Positions 52,141 through 59,441 of a DNA stretch of 64,000 nt are shown here, in pieces. The DNA lies in assembly GCA_001247695.2 (NCBI GenBank), contig LGRX02030564.1, positions 1 through 64,000 of the forward strand, read 5' to 3'. The notes beneath the pieces are model-generated. The model was not told where the DNA came from, ran no database searches, and worked only from the letters and a program-made list of their open reading frames with translations. This DNA comes from Cymbomonas tetramitiformis (Eukaryota; Chlorophyta; Pyramimonadophyceae; Pyramimonadales; Pyramimonadaceae). Position 1 is the stretch's first letter; every line of letters starts with the position of its first letter. The translations under genes were made by a program, and so were the position numbers.

Positions 52141-54927
52141 TTATAATATTATTGGGTGTATCTTTCTTGATATCAAATGGTCCCACAGCTCAACACATTT
52201 CCTTGACTTTTTCTCTTCTTCAGATTCTTCATCGTCAATGAATTGGTACTCTCCATTGAACAATCCATACTCCTTAAACAGGCCGGGTGACCGAAATTCT
52301 AATAATTGTCTTTGTTCTTCTAAGAACTCAGGTTCCACCGTATACACATATCCTAACGTCTCTTTGCTCCTTTTCCTCTTTCCGATGGTGAACCCATCTC
52401 CGAACAATGCATGGTACATCTTATTTAGCATTGCATTGCATTGCAACTCCGTTGTTAAGTCAAAATCTTTTCCGGTCTTGCTAAAGATTTGTTTATACTT
52501 CTTGTTGAACTCTTCGCTTTCCTCCGGTGTCAATGCTCTTTGTGCATCGATGGCACACTTGTCCTCGATTCCAACTAGTTCTTGAAGTTCTTTGAGTAAT
52601 AATATTCTCATATTGGTACATGTTACTATGTTCACCACGAAATCATCGGCACTTTGTACTCTTTCATACATATGCTCTTTATCATGTAGCCAAAAGTGCT
52701 TCGAAGCCGCAAAGTGTTTCTTTAATTCATAGTCCTTTGTGTAGTACTTTCTATATGTGTTCAAATGCTCCTTTGGTACTTGCAATATCTCATGAATTCT
52801 CGACCACTTTTCACAAGCTTCGGGATTAAAGTCCTTGGTCAAATCGTCCTCGGCATCTTCCCATTTTGTCCTTCTATTCTTCACATAAGGAAACTCGAAC
52901 ACAAAGCCTTGTTCTTGCATGATTTGGATGAAGTGAGCAAACTTGTTTGTGCTATAACATTGCTTCTCGTAAATGTACTCGACTAGAAAGTCAAAGTACT
53001 CTTCATTCAATACTTTTGGTACTAATGGATTGTCGAAAAGGTCGTATCCAAACTGATTGGTATCTTTGTAAGCCTGTCTCACTTGTTCAAGAGTAAAAGG
53101 CTTACACTTGTACCTTTTATTATAGAAGAAGATGTACACCTCCGTGATGTTTCTTTCACGTTGAATTTGTTGACTCATACCAAGAGGATCGATCGTATGT
53201 TCTTTGTAATAACCAAATACGGGTCTCATTTTGTCATTGTTGCTATCTATACCATACATAACTTTTGGGCTGAATATGATTCTTGGAGTTGTGTTAAAAT
53301 CGGGTAACTTGTCGGTCTCGTCGGTTATTACTACTACATCGGGATGGTGCACTATCAAATACTTGTGCAACTTTGTGGCGATTTTTTTAGAGTCACATGC
53401 AACTATATACCCGTTTGGTTGTGATTTGATTAATTCCCTAAATTGATGCTCACTTTGAATTTCTTTTATCTTCACTTGATCATAATGGTTTTGTTTATTA
53501 CGTATGTATGTGTATGGTTTGTTCACTAAATTCATATATTTCATGCATCGGTCACTTATATCGCCGTCAACCGCTATGTAGTTCTTACAATCATTCAATA
53601 TTTGTTTCAATCTGACCCACACATCGACCCGCCTAGCGTTCAATGTCTCACTACCAATAACGTACTTCAATAGTGAATTGAACTCATCGATAAATATTGT
53701 GTACCCACTCAGGTCTAATCTTCTCAATTTTGCAAGGCTATCAACTTGTATCACGATATTATCTCCCCTTTGTATGTCCTCTTCATTCTTGTAAAATTTG
53801 CATTCAACTCCGCTCTCATTAAAGGTTTGGTGTATTGTTTCTCCCAAAGTCACTCTCGAAACTATGACTATAAAATTAAGGTTGTTGTGAGCAATATGGT
53901 CCCTTACACTTGTAGTTTTGGAAGTTCCGGGTTTTGATTTCATGATGTACGATCTACCAACCTCATAGATGTCTTCACCTCTAGTTTTTTGAAGGTACTT
54001 CCGATTCCAAATCACATGTGGCTTGATGGTATTCTTGGGTGTCGGTTTCATTTTGTGATAATTAATGATGTTCCCATTCCTAGATAAGAGCCACCCGATG
54101 GCATCAAAGTCGCCATTGGGCTTACATGAATTCCAAGTTTGATTGTTGGTATCTTGGTGATAGTTAGGTTTGGTTTTGCAAAATGCATCCCACTTGTCAT
54201 ATTGGTTCAATCCTTTCATGGCGGTCGTGAATTTGAAAAAATCTCCGAAATTATCGATGATATTGTTAGGCAACATGTCCAATATGTTATCAATGTTCGT
54301 ATTGCTTAAGTTGTAATGCACGTCTCCTTCATATTCAAATTCCTTTTTAGGTTTAACTTCATACTTTCCGGTCTTTTCATTTTTTTGTGAGTTGGATGTG
54401 TAAATGTGTTCAAACAAGAATTGCTTTAAGTCTTCGGGTATCGGCTTGATGGATGTGTCGTGGTATACGGTGTAATCCTTATGAATGATGTTCTTTTTGA
54501 TATTATATATGTGTGAATGAGGTGCCACGATGTACGTTCCATTGCTCAACACATCAATCCCTATCGAGCTATTCTTCTTGTCGGCCAAGTCATCGTCATA
54601 CAAAAAGTACAAATGATATCCTCCACTACATGTTTTGACGGTGTATGTATCAAACTTTTTGAGAGCTCGACCAAACGTCAATATCCAAGGATGTGTTTGT
54701 AAATCCCATTTGTGTGTGTCCAAATCAACCACAATGATGTTGTTCACTTTACCACCAAATATGCCAACATTAAAATGTTTGTTGGATTCAATTCCTACAA
54801 ATTGAACTTTCTTATCGTTGTAAAAGTTGGACGTCATTGGTTCTTTTGAGTTTTTCCATAACTTGTGCTTAATCATATTTTTGAGGACAAGAGTGTCATC
54901 ATAAGTAGGATTGGATAGCGTCGCCAT
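52141..54927 (-). CDS. Primase-polymerase fused to SF2 helicase (origin-binding-type)
   Basis: 928 residues. The N-terminal part has archaeo-eukaryotic primase features: FVGIESNKHFNVGIFGG, IIVVDLDTHKWD (metal-binding Asp at 68 and 70) and CSGGYHLYFLYDD. A middle segment (about 210-290; KFTTAMKGLNQYDKWDAFC, AIGWLLSR) resembles primase C-terminal linkers. The helicase has Walker A SKPGTSKTTSV (331-341), IFIDEFNSLL (DE at 414-415), VDGDISD and SQQIQRERN (motif VI), matching the viral origin-binding/superfamily 2 type rather than the D5 type. It probably opens and primes the DNA for replication alongside the protein-primed polymerase. Two initiation proteins in one element is unusual. Confidence 0.85.
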   Translation of the reverse strand: MATLSNPTYDDTLVLKNMIKHKLWKNSKEPMTSNFYNDKKVQFVGIESNKHFNVGIFGGKVNNIIVVDLDTHKWDLQTHPWILTFGRALKKFDTYTVKTCSGGYHLYFLYDDDLADKKNSSIGIDVLSNGTYIVAPHSHIYNIKKNIIHKDYTVYHDTSIKPIPEDLKQFLFEHIYTSNSQKNEKTGKYEVKPKKEFEYEGDVHYNLSNTNIDNILDMLPNNIIDNFGDFFKFTTAMKGLNQYDKWDAFCKTKPNYHQDTNNQTWNSCKPNGDFDAIGWLLSRNGNIINYHKMKPTPKNTIKPHVIWNRKYLQKTRGEDIYEVGRSYIMKSKPGTSKTTSVRDHIAHNNLNFIVIVSRVTLGETIHQTFNESGVECKFYKNEEDIQRGDNIVIQVDSLAKLRRLDLSGYTIFIDEFNSLLKYVIGSETLNARRVDVWVRLKQILNDCKNYIAVDGDISDRCMKYMNLVNKPYTYIRNKQNHYDQVKIKEIQSEHQFRELIKSQPNGYIVACDSKKIATKLHKYLIVHHPDVVVITDETDKLPDFNTTPRIIFSPKVMYGIDSNNDKMRPVFGYYKEHTIDPLGMSQQIQRERNITEVYIFFYNKRYKCKPFTLEQVRQAYKDTNQFGYDLFDNPLVPKVLNEEYFDFLVEYIYEKQCYSTNKFAHFIQIMQEQGFVFEFPYVKNRRTKWEDAEDDLTKDFNPEACEKWSRIHEILQVPKEHLNTYRKYYTKDYELKKHFAASKHFWLHDKEHMYERVQSADDFVVNIVTCTNMRILLLKELQELVGIEDKCAIDAQRALTPEESEEFNKKYKQIFSKTGKDFDLTTELQCNAMLNKMYHALFGDGFTIGKRKRSKETLGYVYTVEPEFLEEQRQLLEFRSPGLFKEYGLFNGEYQFIDDEESEEEKKSRKCVELWDHLISRKIHPIIL

Positions 54928-54994
54928 GATTTCTTATATACTTGTACAATTGTTTTCTTTAAGTAGTTTATAGACTTGGACGAAAGGAAAAAAT

Positions 54995-55180
54995 CTATGC
55001 ACCTGAGATTTTTTCTGAATCCCTCTTCAGCCTATATATTTCTCGTCTCTTGGTGTTTAACTCATTTTTATGAAGGGCGTAAAACGTCCTCGAACACTTT
55101 CTTGTGACCTCTCTTGTCCGTTCAACATGTGTCTCTCTATACCGTTTTTGAGCAATCTTCAAGGCTTCGCTACGGGCCAT
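54995..55180 (-). CDS. Small basic protein, probably DNA-binding
   Basis: 61 residues from the ATG at 55,180, chosen over the ATG at 55,198 because a TATGTATATATC box directly precedes it. The sequence MARSEALKIAQKRYRETHVE to NTKRREIYRLKRDSEK is strongly basic and helical, as in small viral DNA-binding or regulatory proteins. No family named. Confidence 0.5.
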   Translation of the reverse strand: MARSEALKIAQKRYRETHVERTREVTRKCSRTFYALHKNELNTKRREIYRLKRDSEKISGA

Positions 55181-55223
55181 ATTGATATATACATACATTA
55201 TAAGCTTTAAGTTGTTTATTCAT

Positions 55224-55272
55224 GTTCCAAAGTAAGGATATATTACTATAGTATTAATTCCCGGTTTGGAAC
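55224..55272. promoter_or_regulatory. 49-bp palindromic boundary element, copy 8
   Basis: A close match to copy 1 (arms GTTCCAAA and TTTGGAAC, core TACTATAGTA). It lies 43 bases upstream of the small basic gene and at the start of the right non-coding region. Confidence 0.6.
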
Positions 55273-57113
55273 AAAGGCTCCGAGGTCAAAAAGTCTTTCC
55301 AATTTTCTTTATCTCTATTCCCAGGGAAATACTTAGCGAAAAACAGTTTTCAATTTACGATTATGATGACACTACAGTATTAGTACGCAGTACATTCTAC
55401 ATTAATTTAGACGGTAACGTGGCGGTCACCAGATCAAGTGTCCAAAAGCGGTTCATAAAGTGGAGGTGACAGCCGGACCCTAAGTGTCCACCTATGTGTC
55501 ATCCGTTGTACTTACCATGGCGGCGTATCGTATCTTAAGTTGGCGACCGAACTATTTTCTTCACTTTTTGTGGTGCAGCAGTACACAATACGAAAATAGG
55601 GGTGCAGCAGTATAAACGAGGTGCAGCAGTAGAAAATAGTAGTGCATTAGTATATAAACCGAGGTGCGGCAATACAAAATAGCAGTGCAGTAGTATAAAC
55701 GGGTGCAGCAGTGCAAAATACGAAAATAGTAGTGCAGCATTCTTAATTCATATAAGCGAAGTGCAGCAGTACAAAATAGTAGTGCAGTAAACAAAATATC
55801 AAGTAAATAATTATGAACACAATCAACGTTTTCTGGTTATAAATGCATTGAGCGTTCACTGTTCACATGCCTGTATATATTTCTTGAAATCATTAGTATA
55901 AACGATACACAGACCTACAAATTAAATATATGCTATCAGAAATATCAAGTAAATAATTATAAGCACAATCAACGTTTTCTGGTTATAAATGCATTGAACG
56001 TTCAATGTTGACATGGCGGTTTATATTTCTTGAAATCATTAGTATAACCGATACGCATACCAAAAAATTAAATATATGCTAACAGAAATATCCGAATTTT
56101 ATTTTCAGACGGATACAATTATACACGCAGTTAACGTTTTGTGGTTATAAATACTTTGAGCGTTCAATGTTCACATGACTGTATAAATAATCACTTACCA
56201 AAAAAATAAATATATGCTAACAGAAATATCCGAATTTTATTTTCAGACGGATATAATTATACACGCAATTAACGTTCCGTGGATATAAATACTTTGAGCG
56301 TTCATTGTTCACATGACCGTATAAATGATTTGGAATCATTATTATAAATGACACACTTACCAAAAAAATAAATATATATTTGCAGAAATATCCGAATTTT
56401 ATTTTCAGACGGATACAATTATACACGCAATTAACGTTCTGTGGATATAAATACTTTGAGCGTTCAATGTTCAAATGACGGTATAAATGATTTGGAATCA
56501 TTAGTATAAACGATACACTTACCAAAAAAATAAATATACATTTTCAGAAATATCCGAATTTTATTTTCAGACAAAATGCGAAAATTTAATTATATCACAT
56601 ATTCGTATAAATTTTAGTTACGACGATTTCACAGATATATAAATAGTAATAACATGATCGGTTGTTCGGTTCTAAACACACATATGTATATACAATGTAC
56701 ATTTATAATATATATACAATTCTTATAAACTTATACTTCAGTCTTAATATAAAGTCTAAACAAAGTCAAACGCGAAATACTTATTTCATTATTACTTCCC
56801 CCCCAATTATATATTATACCAGACTGATTTTAAACCACAAGATATCTAGATGAATCTGACGATTTACCGATTTTATTCAGCACGCGGAATTAAAATAGTA
56901 AAAAGAAATCGCCCGAACGAATCAGAGGGAGGCATCGTCTGTGATTAGCAAAAGAATGCCAAAAATAAATGCATTAACATTGCAAAACAAAATATAAAAA
57001 TTTGCGTACTATTTGACCGTACTGGGCACACGTCCGTTGGTAAAGTAAACGTTTGAGGGTTGCATATCTTATGTTTTAACGATGAAAAGCGAAGTTTACA
57101 CTTTAATAATGTA
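55273..57113. other. Right non-coding repeat region of the Polinton
   Basis: About 1.8 kb without a supported gene. It holds a GTGCAGCAGTA-type minisatellite (about 55,570-55,790), then four to five imperfect repeats of about 120-160 bases (about 55,800-56,570) sharing the AACGTT(C/T)TG(T/G) phrase, the ATAAATACTTTGAGCGTTCA phrase and AAATATCCGAATTTTATTTTC, and finally AT-rich sequence. One forward open stretch at 55,290-55,469 (YDYDDTTVLVRSTFYINLDG) lacks an ATG. The repeats could hold a replication or regulatory function; this is inference. Confidence 0.6.
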
Positions 57114-57509
57114 TTATGGACTCCCCCAAAAACGATATGGGTCGTCATAAGATACGAACGAAGTCCGATAAGCAATGTATAACATTTCGTGCGATCGGAG
57201 TGGTTGATGATTGCAATGATAGAATCCAGAACTCATCGATTTCTGCCATACAATATCATATTTGAACATTCTTTCATTGCTGGATATTAACTTATGTCCG
57301 AACCGAGTTGTACAAAAAAATACATATGCAGTTCGAGGTTTACCGATACGTTTCAGTTCTTTCCATAACCGATCTAAATCAATAATCTGATTATCAAATT
57401 TGCAAGCAGTTTGATTATAAGGCAAATCTAAAATAATTAAATCAATTGAGTTACTATCAATGTTCGGTAAAATGTCAAAACAGTCGGCGTTGAATATTTG
57501 GGTTTCCAT
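57114..57509 (-). CDS. N6-adenine/N4-cytosine DNA methyltransferase, short
   Basis: 131 residues from ATG at 57,509. The catalytic motif is LIILDLPYNQTACKFD (DLPY in the DPPY position), preceded by the target-recognition start ETQIFNADCFDILPNI and followed by AYVFFCTTRFGHKLI and the conserved HCNHQPLRSHEMLYIAY. The SAM-binding FxGxG motif usual after the HE segment is missing, because the frame ends at YRFWGSP. The protein is therefore shorter than the family's usual 220 or more residues and may be truncated. The preceding open stretch up to 57,893 is only the subterminal repeat. Confidence 0.65.
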   Translation of the reverse strand: METQIFNADCFDILPNIDSNSIDLIILDLPYNQTACKFDNQIIDLDRLWKELKRIGKPRTAYVFFCTTRFGHKLISSNERMFKYDIVWQKSMSSGFYHCNHQPLRSHEMLYIAYRTSFVSYDDPYRFWGSP

Positions 57510-57529
57510 AAGATATCGGAAGAGAAAAA

Positions 57530-57838
57530 CGGTAAATGTATCCCAAACACTAATATATGTAATATAATTCAATATTGGCAAGGATTGCCGTATAGACTTA
57601 TAAATCACGAGGAATGTATCCAAAACGGTAATATATGATATAATATATGATATTGGCAACAAATCCCGTATAGACTTATAAATGACACAATCTCCGATCA
57701 CGCGGAATGTATCCAAAACAGTAATATATGATATAATATATGATATGAGCAACATTTCCCGTATAGACTTATAAATCACGGGGAATGTATCCAAAACAGT
57801 AATATATGATATAATATATGATATTGACAACATTTCCC
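57530..57838. repeat. Subterminal tandem repeat
   Basis: Three to four imperfect copies of a unit with TGTATCCAAAACAGTAATAT, then ATGATATAATATATGATATTG and CCCGTATAGACTTATAAAT, at spacings of about 70-120 bases. The units look like decayed relatives of the 49-bp palindrome family. They produce the open frame upstream of the methyltransferase. Confidence 0.7.
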
Positions 57839-57840
57839 GT

Positions 57841-57889
57841 GTTCCAAACCGGGGATTAATACTAAAGTAATATATTCTCACTTTGGAAC
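57841..57889. repeat. 49-bp palindromic boundary element, copy 9
   Basis: Inverted orientation relative to copy 1, with arms GTTCCAAA and TTTGGAAC. It is the mirror counterpart of copy 1 just inside the right terminal repeat. Confidence 0.8.
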
Positions 57890-57974
57890 ACAATCACACA
57901 ATAGATATATGTTAGCGAGCTTGGGGAAGCGAGCGATGCAAGGCGGGCGTGGGCGGTAAGTAGGCGGTCACTTA

Positions 57975-58130
57975 GTCGGCTTATGAAGATTTGCCATAGA
58001 TAACCGTAGGTGCTCACTACATGGGAAGCGTTCCGAAATACTGGGAAACCCTGGCAAAATACAGAAGGTACTTAAGGAATACAGTTGTATTTAATAAGGA
58101 TACTCCCCCTCTACACGCTTCCCATGTAGT
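57975..58130. repeat. Right terminal inverted repeat (156 bp)
   Basis: Reverse complement of 33,972-34,127 with three mismatches. It ends CGCTTCCCATGTAGT directly before the second CTCAGG. The same internal fold-back pair is present. Confidence 0.93.
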
Positions 58131-58136
58131 CTCAGG
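58131..58136. repeat. 6-bp target-site duplication, right copy
   Basis: CTCAGG, identical to 33,966-33,971, immediately outside the right terminal repeat. Confidence 0.92.
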
Positions 58137-59438
58137 GTCTTCAGCGATGGGGTGGCTGTCGAGACAGGGCGGCGCTTCATCTGCTTCATGCGTTCTGACG
58201 GTGGTCATCTGCTGGGTGAAGCCAAGCGAACTGGGTGCGGAGGTCTCCTCTACCTCTGAACAGTAGGATGAACCTTCGGGGTTTCCTCCCGGAGTGGCCG
58301 GCGCATTATCATGGTGCGAAGATGTAGTCTCTGTTGTGGGCTCGGCCAGCGAGGATGATGGAGGGGATGCTCCCAAGGGGCTGGGACCCAGCTTCCTCAT
58401 CTTGTACTGGTGTACTGCGTGCAGACTGCACCAGGCGCCAGGTAGACCCACATCTCCCGCTGTCCCAGGTATCGTGCCCACTTCAGTGTCCAGGGTGCAG
58501 AGGGATGTCGAAGATCTCGCTGCTGCTCTTCGTGCGCCCTCCTTTTCCCACAGCCTGCTACCTGGGGAAGAGTCTGGGCTCGAAGTGGCGATTGCCTTTT
58601 GCTGCTCGGCGGGCGACAGCTCTCTCCAAGCCGCGTAGAGGTCGTGGGAGCTGGCGTTAGAGGGTTCGGGGACTTGCTGGCGACCGTCGTGTGAGAGGAG
58701 GTGCCACAATGCTATGCGCTGATGGCCCTCCTTGCGATCTTGAGGTTCGCGGGCAATGCGTATCCTCTCTGCCAGCTGGTTGGCGTGGTTCACGCGCTCC
58801 TTTGGCGATCGACTCCCAGGGTGTATGCGGCTGCGGGCGCGCTCCGACATCTTATCCACCAGGTCCTTGGCAGCCTCTGGGGATTTGCGCAGAGCTCTGC
58901 GGACCTTTTGCATGGCGACCTCGAGGGGGAGGGAGTACAGATCTCTCTTCCAGTGCCACGCAGCTAGCCTTTTCCGTGGGTCTGCGAGGTTGGACTGATA
59001 GATGGGCAGTGGTAGGACAACACGCGGTCGGGGGCGAAGATCGCGGGGCTCTCCGCGGTTGCTGCCCATAATGGGGGGTCTGTGCCGGGGGACTCGCCGT
59101 CCCCTCCGACCCTCGATCCTCGCTTGAGTATAAGCAGGGCCGTCATCAAGAGGTAGTGATGGCTCATCGAAGGGGGTGCTTCCTGCAAGAGGGTGGCTAG
59201 ACAAGTCATCCCTCGACGGCGATGGGGCACCAGCTGAGCGGTAGGTGCGTCGCAAGCGGGTCCCAGAGGTGAAGGCCACGCTCTTGGGATGGGGACGTTG
59301 GCCCCAAGGGTCTCTGCGTCCTCGGGCGCGTCGGGGTTCCACTGGTTCTGACCGCTTCTCCAGGGCGGAGAGGGTCTGATCATCAGGGAAAGACCTCACT
59401 TCCTCGAAGGGCAGGGTCTGGGGCTGGCCGCCGGCCAG
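58137..59438 (-). CDS. pol: Retrotransposon pol, 5' part (after gag readthrough)
   Basis: This minus-strand frame continues gag after its UGA and stays open for about 430 codons to the Polinton insertion. It is in the same frame as the pol part at 27,705-33,971 once the insertion and one CTCAGG are discounted. The protein is proline/arginine-rich with a helical region (LPLEVAMQKVRRALRKSPEA, VNHANQLAERIRIAREPQD) and no named domain. Near the insertion, SSLGFTQQM resembles NSLCFTQQM on the other side of the Polinton, so this linker holds an internal duplication. The sequence from 58,017 to 58,130 translates inverted-repeat bases and is not original. Confidence 0.75.
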
Positions 59439-59441
59439 TCA
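59424..59441 (-). promoter_or_regulatory. Candidate gag-pol stop-codon readthrough signal
   Basis: Gag ends with TGA (59,441-59,439). Directly after it, CTGGCC and GGCCAG flank a 3-base loop (59,438-59,424), forming a GC-rich hairpin. The frame then continues into pol without change. UGA followed by CU and a downstream structure is a recognised setting for translational readthrough, as used for Gag-Pol in some retroelements. Confidence 0.6.

Larger units (their letters stand above)
33972..58130. mobile_element. Complete Polinton / Polinton-like virus (24,159 bp)
   Basis: The element is bounded by 156-bp terminal inverted repeats and a 6-bp duplication. It encodes the diagnostic set: protein-primed DNA polymerase B, RVE integrase, packaging ATPase, and double-jelly-roll major and single-jelly-roll minor capsid proteins. 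It adds a primase-helicase, lipase, fibre-like proteins, an aspartic protease and three methyltransferases. Most genes are on the minus strand and separated by only 5-50 bases. All main frames are open, and the termini differ at only 3 of 156 positions. It is thus either a recent integrant or an active virus/transposon. No adenovirus-type cysteine protease was found. Confidence 0.95.

Noticed and set aside
55266..55469. 67-codon forward ORF after the eighth 49-bp element
   Set aside because: There is no ATG and no domain; kept only as a remark in the non-coding region.
34248..57889. Treating the 49-bp palindromes as a CRISPR or as tRNA-like genes
   Set aside because: Copies are kilobases apart and AT-rich with no cloverleaf; they lie at gene boundaries.
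57510..57893. N-terminal 128 codons upstream of the N6-type methyltransferase
   Set aside because: The peptide repeats ISYIISYITVLDTF, which comes from the subterminal tandem repeat. The proper ATG is at 57,509.
58017..58130. Last 38 codons of the minus ORF ending FARVSQYFGTLPM
   Set aside because: They translate the Polinton terminal repeat and were created by the insertion; not original retrotransposon protein.
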